DNA of 64,000 bases from positions 2,190,501-2,254,500 of the forward strand of contig NZ_CP024307.1 of NCBI RefSeq assembly GCF_002944405.1, read 5' to 3'. Source of the DNA: Sinorhizobium fredii. Its GTDB lineage: Bacteria > Pseudomonadota > Alphaproteobacteria > Rhizobiales > Rhizobiaceae. Of this stretch, positions 35,267-44,287 are shown one piece after another; the first letter of the stretch is position 1, and each line of letters opens with the position of its first letter. Made by a program: the position numbers and the translations under genes. The notes under the pieces were generated by a model. The model was given only the letters and a program-made list of their open reading frames with translations. It did no database searches and was not told the DNA's origin.

Positions 35267-36466
35267 TTATTCCGCGGAAAGCACGGCGACGCCTTCGCCG
35301 CGGGAATGGCCGATGGTCGTGACGATCGCCGCCTTGGCGGACGCCGTCATCGGCGCCTCGGCAGGATCGAAGGGCGGCACCTTCGCCGCATGCCCGAGCG
35401 AGAGCGCGGCAAAAGCCATGCCGACCGGGAACTGCGCCTCGATACCGTGACCGACGAGACCGCCATAGGCGCGGACCGGCCGTCCGGCGAACTCCGTGTC
35501 GAGGAATGCCTTCTCGCGGCGCGCCAGGTCGTGGAAGCCGCTGGTGCCGGAAAACACCACGGTCGACTGCGGCTCAAGTTCTGCGGCAGGTCGTGCCAGA
35601 TCCCGGAGCCGTGCCTCGAACCGGCCGTCTTCGCGGCTGCCGCGATCGCCTTCGATCGCATCGATCGTGGCATAGATGCGGGCGCCGCGGGCTTCGGCAT
35701 ATTCGCGCGATTCCAGAACGAGGAATGCGCCGACGGACCCCAGGATCATGCCGCCGCCGTTCTCGGGATCGCGCGACCAGATCGGCTGCCACTCGCCAAG
35801 CGCATGTCCCTGGATGGCTTCGATCAACAGGATGATGTCGAGGCGTTCGGCCGAGAAGGCGCCGCCGACGAGCGTATGCGTCGACTGCCCGGCCTTGATG
35901 CGGGCAAAGGCGGTTTCGATTGCCGAAATGCCCGCCGCCTCCTCGCCCATGAAGGTGCGAGACGAGCCCGTCACCTTGTGGACGATCGAGATGTTGCCGG
36001 CCAGAAGATTGGAGAGCTGGGCAAGAAAGAGCGTCGGGCGGAGCTCCGTCGTCAGCTTCTCGTTCAGGAGTTGTTCGCGATCATTGCGCTTCAGGCCCTC
36101 ATCGACGATCAGCGAGTCGACATTGATATCGCGTTCGCCGCCGCCGGCAGCGACGATCATGTCCATGCTGCCGCAGGCTTCGAGATTGTCCTTGAGCCCC
36201 GCGTCGTCCAGCGCGAGCCCGGCTGCGAAGACGCCGAGGCGCTGCCAGTTCTCCATCTGCCGCTGATCGCCGCGCTTGGCGATCTGCGCCGACCAGTCGA
36301 TCTCCGGCAGGGGATGGACCGGATAAGGCGCAAAGCGCTCGGTCTCGACCCGGGCCTTCGGCGGTTCGACGGAACTCAGCAGGGCAACATGCGGCTCGGC
36401 GCCGACGCCCTGGCTCGTCACAATGCCGACGCCGGTGATCACCACGTCGTTTGCGGATTTGGTCAT
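35267..36466 (-). CDS. fabF2XL: Degenerate ketosynthase FabF2XL (chain-length-factor-like)
   Basis: 399 aa ketosynthase homologue. The fold is kept (VVITGVGIVTSQG, FLVLESREYAEARGARIYA, GGLVGHGIEAQFP with His340), but the nucleophilic Cys is missing: the block aligned with TACASG reads TFMGEE (Met173 at the Cys position). The first catalytic His (AHGTS) is replaced by SGTS (Ser306). This is the pattern of a KS-beta or chain-length factor, inactive in condensation but shaping the acyl tunnel of its partner, here FabF1XL. Follows fabZXL by one base. Confidence 0.88.
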   Translation of the reverse strand: MTKSANDVVITGVGIVTSQGVGAEPHVALLSSVEPPKARVETERFAPYPVHPLPEIDWSAQIAKRGDQRQMENWQRLGVFAAGLALDDAGLKDNLEACGSMDMIVAAGGGERDINVDSLIVDEGLKRNDREQLLNEKLTTELRPTLFLAQLSNLLAGNISIVHKVTGSSRTFMGEEAAGISAIETAFARIKAGQSTHTLVGGAFSAERLDIILLIEAIQGHALGEWQPIWSRDPENGGGMILGSVGAFLVLESREYAEARGARIYATIDAIEGDRGSREDGRFEARLRDLARPAAELEPQSTVVFSGTSGFHDLARREKAFLDTEFAGRPVRAYGGLVGHGIEAQFPVGMAFAALSLGHAAKVPPFDPAEAPMTASAKAAIVTTIGHSRGEGVAVLSAE

Positions 36467-36467
36467 C

Positions 36468-36944
36468 TTATTTCTCCGAAGCGGCCGCAGCGGCCATCAG
36501 TCCCACTTCCTCGGCACGCCTGCGGACGATCTCGCCAAGCGGCACCTGATCGAACGGCATCGTCCTCAACTTTAGCTGGGCATCGCAGATCTTCTTGCCG
36601 CCCGATGCGATTTTGGCCTTGGTCACCGCGAAACCCGAGCCCTCGTGCTCCAGGAATGCTTCGATCTCGAGCTCGGCGGAAGGCTCGACGAATGTGCGCA
36701 TCTTGGCGCCGTCGACCGACATCAGGAAGGGCATCGCCACGAATTTGGTGACAGCAAGCACGAGAAAGCCGGAGGCCTGCGCCATGGTTTCGATCAGCAG
36801 CACGCCGGGAACCAGCGGATAGCCGGGAAAATGCCCCTCGAAGACCGGGCTCTTCTCCGGCACGATGGACCGCGCCGTCAGCCGGCCCGCCGCGAGATCG
36901 ACGGTTTCGATCCGATCGATCATCTGGAAATATTCAAGGAGCAT
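36468..36944 (-). CDS. fabZXL: 3-hydroxyacyl-ACP dehydratase of the VLCFA cluster
   Basis: 158 aa hot-dog protein of the FabZ family. The active site is His38 and Glu52 in VFEGHFPGYPLVPGVLLIETMAQASG. It dehydrates 3-hydroxyacyl-AcpXL during elongation. Second gene of the cluster, followed by fabF2XL with one base between. Confidence 0.92.
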   Translation of the reverse strand: MLLEYFQMIDRIETVDLAAGRLTARSIVPEKSPVFEGHFPGYPLVPGVLLIETMAQASGFLVLAVTKFVAMPFLMSVDGAKMRTFVEPSAELEIEAFLEHEGSGFAVTKAKIASGGKKICDAQLKLRTMPFDQVPLGEIVRRRAEEVGLMAAAAASEK

Positions 36945-37059
36945 CAGGGCTCATCCCGTTCGTTTCGGGCTCAAGTAAAAATGCCGATGCCGCCTGTCAA
37001 GCGAAGGACGCAGCAGGCGGCATCGGTAAACGGATCGAACCGTGTCGGCGGCGAGGCGA

Positions 37060-37338
37060 TCAGGCCTTGGCGGCGCGAAGCTCGTCGATCTTGGCGCAGA
37101 GGTTCTTCAGCACGAAGTATTCCTCGGTCGACACCTTGCCTTCGTTGACTTCCTGGGTCCACTGCTCAAGCGGAATCTTGATGCCGAATTCCTTGTCGAT
37201 CGCAAAGACGATGTCGAGGAAGTCCAGGCTGTCGATGCCGAGATCATCGATCGTGTGGCTTTCCGGCTTGATCGTCTCGCGGTCGATCTCGCTCGTTTCC
37301 GCAATGATGTCGGCAACCTTGTCGAATGTAGCTGTCAC
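37060..37338 (-). CDS. acpXL: Very-long-chain acyl carrier protein AcpXL
   Basis: 92 aa, the known AcpXL length. The phosphopantetheine site is Ser37 in [10 protein letters not shown]. Acidic helical ACP, first gene of the cluster. GTG at 37338 is chosen because AGAGGTAAG lies just before it and the length then matches; a longer frame to 37401 has no support. It carries the growing C28 (omega-1)-hydroxy acyl chain used for lipid A. Confidence 0.95.
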   Translation of the reverse strand: MTATFDKVADIIAETSEIDRETIKPESHTIDDLGIDSLDFLDIVFAIDKEFGIKIPLEQWTQEVNEGKVSTEEYFVLKNLCAKIDELRAAKA

Positions 37339-37515
37339 GCGCTTACCTCTTGAAAATCGAGTCTTGGCGATCCCTATAGAAAAATGCACCGCAAAAGCCA
37401 ATGCCTCGCGGAGTTTTGCGACCCAGATTTGAAAAACGGTGTTGCTAATCGGCGACCGAGTGCCGGTCGGCTGAGGTGTCGTGCCCGTTGACAGCTGATC
37501 CGCTTCCTCACGGCC

Positions 37516-38271
37516 TTATCCGAAATGACCTGCCGCCAGGCGCGGATCGTCCAAGAGGATGGCGTCAGGCCCAATCGCGCGCAGGCGCTCAAGTCCTTCT
37601 CCGTCGACCAGCCCGACCGGAAACGGCGGGTATTCCGGCATCGGAATCGAACGCGGCTGACCCACCATCACCGTGAGGAGCAGGCCGGCGTGGCGAACGA
37701 TCGCCGCACGTTCGGGGCTCGCTGCGCCCTGCCATAGCCTGAACCAGTCTGCACCGGCATGCCGAGCCCGAGTGGCGGAGTCCGGCTCCTCCAAGAAAGC
37801 GAGAATGGCGATGTCCGCTCTGGCGGAGCGGACTGCAGCGATGAGGTCGAGGCTGCGCAGGCCAAGCATCGTTCGCTCGGTCGCACTCGCACCGGTGACC
37901 TCGTCGACGATGCGCTGGACGTGCTGCGGGTCGGAAAGCTTGACATCCAGGAGCACCCCTAGCGAGCCCGAGGCGGTCAGCGCCTCTCGAAGCGTCATCG
38001 TGGCCGGCAGCAGGCGCCTGAGCGTTTCCAAATCGACATCCGAAACAGTGCGTCCATCACCGCAGAGCCGTCGAAGATCGTCATCGTGCATGCAAATGAG
38101 AGCGCCGTCCTTCGTCAGGCGAATGTCCGTCTCGATGGCATCTGCGCCAGCGCCTGCGGCGGCATGCAGCGCCTCCGCGGTGTTTTCGGCAGCAAGCGCC
38201 GCGCCGCCGCGATGCGCGATGATGAGAGGTTTGCGGCCGGAGCGACGAAACCAGAACTCAGAGGGCATCAT
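37516..38271 (-). CDS. Glycerophosphodiester phosphodiesterase family protein
   Basis: 251 aa TIM-barrel GDPD. Catalytic blocks: IIAHRGGAALAAENT (His, Arg, Glu), DAIETDIRLTKDG (Glu, Asp) and CMHDDDLRRLCG (second His). C-terminal LLDDPRLA completes the barrel. No signal peptide, so a cytosolic enzyme cleaving glycerophosphodiesters to sn-glycerol 3-phosphate plus alcohol is likely. ATG at 38271 or 38268. It follows cobD by 20 bases and may be the last gene of the cobE-A-B-C-D unit. Confidence 0.9.
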   Translation of the reverse strand: MMPSEFWFRRSGRKPLIIAHRGGAALAAENTAEALHAAAGAGADAIETDIRLTKDGALICMHDDDLRRLCGDGRTVSDVDLETLRRLLPATMTLREALTASGSLGVLLDVKLSDPQHVQRIVDEVTGASATERTMLGLRSLDLIAAVRSARADIAILAFLEEPDSATRARHAGADWFRLWQGAASPERAAIVRHAGLLLTVMVGQPRSIPMPEYPPFPVGLVDGEGLERLRAIGPDAILLDDPRLAAGHFG

Positions 38272-38291
38272 CGTCGCCTGCTGCTGGAGTT

Positions 38292-39272
38292 TCAGAAAAG
38301 CAGGAACGGCAGAACCAGGACGGCGGCGCTCAAGGTGAGCGCGCTGCAGGCACCGTAAAAGACGATCACCGCGTCGTCGATGTCGGCTGCCGTCGCGACT
38401 GCGCGGCCGGGGCGGTTGATCATAGGCTCCTCGACGCGCGCCCCGCCATAGACCCGTGGCCCGGCAAGCTGGATATCGAGCGCGCCGGCCATCGCCGCCT
38501 CGGGCCAGCCGGAGTTAGGCGAGCGGTGAAAAGCGTGATCGCTCTTGGCCACCTCGATTGCGGCCTTCGCCGCTTCGGCGCCGCGCTTCAAGCGAGCCCC
38601 TGCGGCGATGAGAAGAGCCGAAAGCCGTGCGGCCGGAAGATTGACGAGGTCGTCGAGCCGCGCCGAGGCCCAGCCGAAATGAAGGTATTTCTGACTCTTA
38701 TGGCCGATCATCGAATCGGCCGTATTCAGCATCTTGTAAGCGAAAAGGCCGGGGAGCCCAGCAATCGCATACCAAAGGGCGGGAGCGACGACCCCATCGG
38801 AAAAATTCTCCGCAAGGCTCTCGATAGCCGCACGGCAGACGCCAGGCTCATCAAGCGTTTTCGGGTCCCGGCCGACGATCATCGACACGGCCTTCCGGCC
38901 CCCTTCCAGGCCGTCACGGCGCAATCCGTCGGCGACGCGGCGGACGTGATCGGCGAGGCTCTTCTGGGCCAGGAAAACCGCAACGGTCAGCGCCTCCAGG
39001 ACGAAACCGAGCGCACCGAGAACATCGAACAGCCGATTGAGCACCACACCGAGCAGCATGCTTGCTGCGACAAGGATGACGATGGCCGCAACGCCCCGCA
39101 TTTTTAGCCAGCCACCGTGCCCACCGCGATTGAGCGCCGCGTCGAAAACGCCGATGGCCTTGCCGAAGAGTACCACCGGATGCGTCAACCGCTCCCAAAG
39201 CCAATCTGGATCGCCAACGATGCGGTCGATGATCAGCGCGACGACGAGGATGAGGAAAATTTCAGCCGACAT
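38292..39272 (-). CDS. cobD: Adenosylcobinamide-phosphate synthase CobD
   Basis: 326 aa membrane protein (CbiB in the anaerobic nomenclature) that attaches aminopropanol (phosphate) to adenosylcobyric acid. Features: IDRIVGDPDWLWERLTHPVVLFGKAI at the N terminus, SLAENFSDGVVAPALWYAIAGLPGLFAYKMLNTADSMIGH, and a C-terminal hydrophobic helix. It starts directly after the cobC stop. Confidence 0.94.
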   Translation of the reverse strand: MSAEIFLILVVALIIDRIVGDPDWLWERLTHPVVLFGKAIGVFDAALNRGGHGGWLKMRGVAAIVILVAASMLLGVVLNRLFDVLGALGFVLEALTVAVFLAQKSLADHVRRVADGLRRDGLEGGRKAVSMIVGRDPKTLDEPGVCRAAIESLAENFSDGVVAPALWYAIAGLPGLFAYKMLNTADSMIGHKSQKYLHFGWASARLDDLVNLPAARLSALLIAAGARLKRGAEAAKAAIEVAKSDHAFHRSPNSGWPEAAMAGALDIQLAGPRVYGGARVEEPMINRPGRAVATAADIDDAVIVFYGACSALTLSAAVLVLPFLLF

Positions 39273-40274
39273 CTAAACTCCTGCTCGCTGCAAGGCTTCG
39301 GCAAGACGGCGGTCGCCATTCGCATCCGCGGCCAGGCCGATCCGCAGCCAGCGCCGGTCGTAGTCGAACTTGCGCGTCAGAATGTGCTCCCCGCAGAGCG
39401 CCGTATGAAGATCGTTTGCCCGTTCGTGGTCGACGAGCGCGAAGAGACCGGTACCACCGATGACGTCCATGCCGGCGCCACGAAGCACCGCATGGAGAGC
39501 CGCATTGCGTTCGAGAATACCTTCCCTGACCGCCTCCGTGTCGCCTTCCATCAGCCTCGCCGCAACGGCAAGTGCCGGGCCTGACACCGCCCAGGGGCCA
39601 AGCCATTCGCGGAAAGATTCCGTGACCGCGGCGTTTGCAACGACGAAGCCGAGCCTCAGGCCCGCAAGGCCGAAGAACTTGCCGAAGGAACGGAAGACGA
39701 CGAGGTTGTGCTGTGCGTCGACATGCGGCGCAACACTTGTTTCCGGATCGAGGTCACCGAAGGCCTCGTCGACGACGAGCAGTCCGCCGCTCGCCTCCAT
39801 CTCCCTTGCCATTGCAAGCACTTGGTCGGGCGGAAAAACCCGGCCCGTGGGGTTATTGGGATTTACCAGGACCGCGAGCCCGTGGGCCGCAGAGAGATCA
39901 TCGGCACTCGCGACAGGGTCGACGGCAAAGCCGGCGCCGGTCAAGACGCGCTCATATTCGCCATAGGTCGGCCCGAATATAGCGGCGCGCCTTTTCAAGT
40001 CGGCAAGCCGCGGCAGCAACTGAATGACAGCCTGGGTTCCGGGAACCGGCAGAGGCATGAGGTCGCCGGTCCGATAGTAGCTGGATGCGGCTGCGCGGGC
40101 TGCCTCCTCCAGGTGGCGATCCGGCAGCCGATGCCAGACTCGCGCGTCGATCTTCGGCAGCGCGACCGGGCACGGATTGATGCCGGTTGAAAGGTCGAGC
40201 CAATCGTCTGGCGCGCCGCCGAAGCGGGCTGCGGCCTCGGTGATCCCGCCGCCATGGACGATCGGCGCGGTCAT
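39273..40274 (-). CDS. cobC: Threonine-phosphate decarboxylase CobC
   Basis: 333 aa PLP enzyme of aminotransferase class I/II that makes the aminopropanol phosphate linker of cobalamin. HGGGITEAAARFGGAPDDWLDLSTGINPCP is the characteristic N terminus, LVNPNNPTGRVF the PLP/substrate block, VVDEAFGDL contains the PLP Asp, and FRSFGKFFGLAGLRLG carries the PLP Lys. ATG at 40274 has CGGAG upstream; a GTG at 40280 overlapping the cobB stop is an alternative. Confidence 0.93.
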   Translation of the reverse strand: MTAPIVHGGGITEAAARFGGAPDDWLDLSTGINPCPVALPKIDARVWHRLPDRHLEEAARAAASSYYRTGDLMPLPVPGTQAVIQLLPRLADLKRRAAIFGPTYGEYERVLTGAGFAVDPVASADDLSAAHGLAVLVNPNNPTGRVFPPDQVLAMAREMEASGGLLVVDEAFGDLDPETSVAPHVDAQHNLVVFRSFGKFFGLAGLRLGFVVANAAVTESFREWLGPWAVSGPALAVAARLMEGDTEAVREGILERNAALHAVLRGAGMDVIGGTGLFALVDHERANDLHTALCGEHILTRKFDYDRRWLRIGLAADANGDRRLAEALQRAGV

Positions 40275-40276
40275 CG

Positions 40277-41572
40277 TCACTCCGAAAGATCGATGAGATG
40301 CACGAAGGAACCGGCAACATTGCCGCGGCGAAGGCCGGCATGGCCGAGGTCTACACCTGCCGCATCAGAAACGGCGAAGAGCGGCGCGGCCGCCCCTTCG
40401 GAAACGATGGTCGAATAGTGAAATTCGTGCGCCGTCATCGGTCCCTCGAAAAATTCATTGTCGAAAGGCGCCACGCGCCGGTAGCCGAGATGCCGCTTGC
40501 GTTCCGCGAAACTGGTGACCAGCGGCAACAGCCCGAGCATCTCGTAACGCTTGCCGTCCGCTGCGACAAGACCTTCGCCGAGCGTCATGTAGCCGCCGCA
40601 TTCACCGAAGATGCGCGCACCGTGATCGGCCGCGGCATGGATCCCGGCTCGGAAACGAGTAGCCCTGGCAAGCCGGTCGGCGTGCAATTCCGGATAGCCG
40701 CCCGGCAGATAGATTGCGTCGGCGCCGGCATCGGGCGCTTCATCGGCCAGCGGCGAAAAGAACGAGATTTGCGCTCCCTGGCTCAACCAGCCGGCCAGCA
40801 CATGCTCGTAACTGAAGGCAAAGGCGACGTCGCGGGCAACGGCAATCCGGTGGCCGATCGGCTTCAGCATCCGGGCGCATTGCGCCGGCTTCCCCCGCAA
40901 GGCAGACGCTGTTGCGAGAAGGGCTTCGACGTTACAGGCCGCAGTGACGCGCGCCGCGGCGTGCTCGATGAAATCTTCGAGCGACCCGTGCTCGCCGGCC
41001 TGGACAAGGCCCAGATGCCGTTCCGGCAGCTTCAACGCGGCATGCTGGCGCAGCACGCCGAAAATTGCCACGCCTGCGCGGTCGAGCGCATCGCGGAGCA
41101 TCGCCTCATGGCGGTCGCTGCCCACGCGGTTCAGGATGACGCCGGCGACGCGCATATCGTCGCGATGATCCATATAGCCGCGCACCAGCGCCGCGACCGA
41201 GTGGGAGAGCCGGGCGCAATCGACGACCAGGACCACCGCCAGCCCCAGCGTCGCGGCGAGGTCCGCCGGCGATCCGGTCCCGTCCGCAGCGCCGTCATAG
41301 AGCCCCATCATCGCCTCGACGATCAGCGTCGAGCCATCCTTCGCCGCAGCCGCAGCGTTGGCGAGTAGCAGTTCCGGCCGCATCGCCCAGGGATCATAAT
41401 TGAGGCAGGCCTTGCCGCTTGCGGCCGTATGGAAGGCGGGATCGATATAATCTGGGCCTGCCTTGCCCGGCGCAATGGAGACGCCGCGCCGCGCCAGCGC
41501 CCGCAGAAGACCGAGCGTCACCGTCGTCTTGCCGGAGCCGGAGCTCGGGGCGGCAATCATCAGACCGCTCAT
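40277..41572 (-). CDS. cobB: Hydrogenobyrinic acid a,c-diamide synthase CobB
   Basis: 431 aa ATP- and glutamine-dependent amidotransferase acting on hydrogenobyrinic acid carboxylates a and c. The dethiobiotin-synthetase-like P-loop is IAAPSSGSGKTTVTLGLLRAL; KAGPDYIDPAFHTAASGK follows. The C-terminal class I glutaminase domain has the Cys in FGECGGYMTLGEGL. ATG at 41572 overlaps the cobA stop by 4 bases (ATGA). Confidence 0.95.
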   Translation of the reverse strand: MSGLMIAAPSSGSGKTTVTLGLLRALARRGVSIAPGKAGPDYIDPAFHTAASGKACLNYDPWAMRPELLLANAAAAAKDGSTLIVEAMMGLYDGAADGTGSPADLAATLGLAVVLVVDCARLSHSVAALVRGYMDHRDDMRVAGVILNRVGSDRHEAMLRDALDRAGVAIFGVLRQHAALKLPERHLGLVQAGEHGSLEDFIEHAAARVTAACNVEALLATASALRGKPAQCARMLKPIGHRIAVARDVAFAFSYEHVLAGWLSQGAQISFFSPLADEAPDAGADAIYLPGGYPELHADRLARATRFRAGIHAAADHGARIFGECGGYMTLGEGLVAADGKRYEMLGLLPLVTSFAERKRHLGYRRVAPFDNEFFEGPMTAHEFHYSTIVSEGAAAPLFAVSDAAGVDLGHAGLRRGNVAGSFVHLIDLSE

Positions 41573-42411
41573 GCCGGGTCCCGGCGGATTTGGCTCGCGA
41601 ACGGATCGGCGACAAGTGTGCGGCCATCGAGTGCGCCGAGCCAATCAAGCGACGGACGCAGCCGAACGACCTCGCCGACGACGACGATTGCCGGCGGCTC
41701 CAGCCCGGATGCCGCCACATCGGCTTCGGCGCGGGAAAGCGTGGTCTCGAGCACCGCCTGCTCGGCCGTCGCCGCATTGCAGACGAAGGCAACCGGCTCG
41801 TCGGGCGTACGCCCGGCAGCGATGAGGTTCGCCGAAATCTGTCCGATATGCTTCATCGCCATGTACATGACGATGACCGGCGAGCCCTTGGCGATGCCTT
41901 CCCAGTTGATCCGGTCTGGCACAACGCCGGAGGAATCGTGGCCAGTGAGGAAGGTGACCGCGTGATTGACTTCGCGGTGGGTCACCGGGATGCCGGCATA
42001 GGCCAGTCCGCCGATCCCCGCAGTGATGCCGGGCACGATACGGAATGGAATACCGTGTTCGACAAGGGTCAATGCCTCCTCGCCACCGCGACCGAAGACG
42101 AAGGGATCGCCGCCCTTGAGGCGTAGTACCCGGAGCCCGGCGCGTGCGAGCTCGACCAGGCGCAGCGAGATATCACGCTGCTTCGGCGACGGCTTGCCGC
42201 CGCGTTTGCCGGCAAATTCAAGCTTGGCGTCCGGGCTGGCGAGCTTCAGGCAATCGGCATTGACCAGCGCATCGTGAACGATCACATCCGCCTGGCGAAG
42301 CGCATTGGCGGCATGGAGCGTCAAAAGACCGGGATCGCCGGGTCCGGCACCGACCAGCCAGACGGAACCGGGTTCGAGCTTCGGCAGGCCGGCAAAAAAC
42401 ATATCCGTCAC
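41569..42411 (-). CDS. cobA: Uroporphyrinogen-III C-methyltransferase CobA
   Basis: 280 aa SAM-dependent methyltransferase committing uroporphyrinogen III to corrin synthesis by methylation at C-2 and C-7. Motifs: VWLVGAGPGDPGLLTLHAANAL, VLRLKGGDPFVFGRGGEE and the central VPGITAGIGGLAYAGIPVTHR. Single-domain enzyme, not fused to a siroheme CysG module. Confidence 0.96.
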   Translation of the reverse strand: MTDMFFAGLPKLEPGSVWLVGAGPGDPGLLTLHAANALRQADVIVHDALVNADCLKLASPDAKLEFAGKRGGKPSPKQRDISLRLVELARAGLRVLRLKGGDPFVFGRGGEEALTLVEHGIPFRIVPGITAGIGGLAYAGIPVTHREVNHAVTFLTGHDSSGVVPDRINWEGIAKGSPVIVMYMAMKHIGQISANLIAAGRTPDEPVAFVCNAATAEQAVLETTLSRAEADVAASGLEPPAIVVVGEVVRLRPSLDWLGALDGRTLVADPFASQIRRDPA

Positions 42412-42526
42412 CCCTTATTACTCCGGTCCTGGCGAAACATCTGAGCTTATTCTCTCTCGTAGGAAATGATGGCAGAACATTGAATCTGCATATGAAATGA
42501 CAACACGTGTGTGCCCGCGCAAGGCA

Positions 42527-42985
42527 TCAGCCGCCTCCCGTGGCGCCGGCTTCGGTTTCGCAGGTGAAGGCATGGTGCCGCGGTCCTGCGATCGCTGCCG
42601 TGGCCCGGGCCGAGCGGATCTTTGGAACGAGCAGCACTGCGTCACGCCCGACCCCCGCCAATGCAGCGCCCTCGGCAACGCCGTGGCAGCCGGTATGGGC
42701 AAAGACGATCTCGGACGGATTCTTAAGTCGCGCGGCTTCTGCCTCGAGCGTCGCAGCGTCGAAGAAGCGGACGGGCACGGAAAAATGCCGGCCTGCCGCG
42801 TGAATGGCCGGCTCTTCGGCGCGCGCGTCCAGCGAAGCCACGAATGCAATATCGCTCTTCGACGCGCCGGCGTCGGCGAGTGCCCGCTCGGCAAGCGCGA
42901 TCACTTCCCCGGGCGCTGTATTTCGCTCGCAGCCGAGGCCGAGAACGAGTCGTGCGGCTGAAACTGGCCCCGTGACCAAAGACAT
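42527..42985 (-). CDS. cobE: CobE/CbiG C-terminal-domain protein
   Basis: 152 aa. VLGLGCERNTAPGEVIALAERALADAG and AEGAALAGVGRDAVLLVPKIRSARATAAIAGP match CobE, equivalent to the C-terminal part of CbiG. CobE is required for aerobic corrin synthesis but its role is not settled. ATG at 42985 has GGGGAG upstream, 10 bases away. First gene of the cobE-A-B-C-D unit; a 115-base gap separates it from cobA. Confidence 0.88.
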   Translation of the reverse strand: MSLVTGPVSAARLVLGLGCERNTAPGEVIALAERALADAGASKSDIAFVASLDARAEEPAIHAAGRHFSVPVRFFDAATLEAEAARLKNPSEIVFAHTGCHGVAEGAALAGVGRDAVLLVPKIRSARATAAIAGPRHHAFTCETEAGATGGG

Positions 42986-43447
42986 CTGCAGTGCTGCTCC
43001 CCTGCAGCGCCACACGGCCCGGGGGCACAGAGCAGCTGCAAATCAGTGTAATTGCGCGATAGTCCCATGCCTTTGGGGTTGGGAGCCGCGCAGCGGTCGG
43101 CGTTCCACACGAAGCGCCGGCCTGGGCAGACAGCCGCACCGGTCAGGACAGCACCGGATCTGGCCCCCTGAATGGGTCGGCCGCACCGGACGCTCTTTCG
43201 ATCCGCTCGCACGGACGCCGTCGCATGATCTTCATTTCTACCGAAGGGCATCCGGGCGGTCAAACCAGATTGCGCCATCACGGCGTCGTAAACACATAAC
43301 CGAGCGCCGCCGCTCCGGCGGGCGAAGACAGGGAGCTTGCAGCAGCAGAATGGCATTTTCTGCGGAAATTGCCGACGACAAGCCTTTGCTTTTCACGCCC
43401 GGCTCTGACACAAGGCGGAAGCAATTCCGTTTCGTCTCGAGCTTTCC
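42986..43447. other. Intergenic region upstream of cobE and the TSUP gene
   Basis: 462 bases between divergent genes. I looked on both strands for the B12-box (AGCCAGGAGACCTGCC-like) and GCCACTG core of a cobalamin riboswitch and did not find them. No gene or clear operator was recognised. Confidence 0.5.
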
Positions 43448-44233
43448 GTGACCGACCTCGCCATCCACCTGCTGCTCTTTCTGTTCGTAGCCGCCTTCAT
43501 TGCCGGCTTCATCGATTCGATCGCCGGCGGCGGCGGGATGATCACCATTCCTGCCATGCTGATCGCCGGCATTCCGCCGCTCGAATCACTCGGCACGAAC
43601 AAGCTGCAATCGCTCTTCGGTTCGGGCTCCGCCAGCATCGCCTATGCGCGACACGGCCATGTGAATTTGAAGGAGCAGCTGCCGATGGCGCTGATGTCGG
43701 CCGCGGGTTCGGTGCTCGGCGCCTTGGTCGCGACAGTCGTTCCAGCCGATGCGCTGAAGGGCGTGCTGCCCTTTCTGCTGATCGCGATTGCCGTCTATTT
43801 CGGCTGCAAACCGAATATCGGCGACGTCGAAAAGCACCGCCGCCTGTCGGCTTTTCTCTTCACCCTCACCTTCGTACCGCTGATCGGCTTCTATGACGGC
43901 ATTTTCGGACCGGGCACGGGCTCGTTCTTCATGGTCGGCTTTGTTTCGCTTGCCGGCTACGGCATCCTCAAGGCGACGGCCCACACGAAGTTCCTGAACT
44001 TCGGTTCCAATCTCGGCGCCTTCATCGTTTTCGTTCTCTACGGCGTCGTGCTCTGGAAGGTTGGGCTGCTGATGGGAGCGGGCCAGTTTCTCGGCGCGCA
44101 GGTCGGCTCCCGCTATGCGATGGCAAAGGGCGCGAAGATCGTCAAGCCGCTGCTCGTCATCGTCTCGATCGCGCTGGCAGTCCGGCTGCTAGCGGATCCA
44201 ACGCATCCGCTCAGGATTTGGCTGGGCATCTGA
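43448..44233 (+). CDS. TSUP/TauE-SafE family membrane permease
   Basis: 261 aa with about eight hydrophobic helices and the TSUP signatures GFIDSIAGGGGMITIPAML and FYDGIFGPGTGSFFMVGFV, plus GTNKLQSLFGS. The family exports sulfite, sulfoacetate or related anions, or imports some. GTG start at 43448. It lies alone on the plus strand inside the cob region, convergent with cobO, which makes a link to cobalamin or cobalt conceivable but unproven. Confidence 0.85.
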   Translation: MTDLAIHLLLFLFVAAFIAGFIDSIAGGGGMITIPAMLIAGIPPLESLGTNKLQSLFGSGSASIAYARHGHVNLKEQLPMALMSAAGSVLGALVATVVPADALKGVLPFLLIAIAVYFGCKPNIGDVEKHRRLSAFLFTLTFVPLIGFYDGIFGPGTGSFFMVGFVSLAGYGILKATAHTKFLNFGSNLGAFIVFVLYGVVLWKVGLLMGAGQFLGAQVGSRYAMAKGAKIVKPLLVIVSIALAVRLLADPTHPLRIWLGI

Positions 44234-44244
44234 TCGCGCCGGCC

Positions 44245-44275
44245 TGCCTGTTCACGGCCGGCGCGTGAACAGGCC
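44245..44275. terminator. Bidirectional hairpin between TSUP gene and cobO
   Basis: A 9-bp perfect stem (CCTGTTCAC at 44247–44255 with GTGAACAGG at 44265–44273) between two convergent stops. A short loop of nine bases separates the arms. No long T-run is present on either side. Confidence 0.65.
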
Positions 44276-44287
44276 GGATTCGCACCG

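Noticed and set aside
42986..43447. Possible second cobalamin riboswitch upstream of cobE
   Set aside because: Neither the B12 box nor the GCCACTG core is seen on either strand, in contrast to the clear element at 50935–51300.
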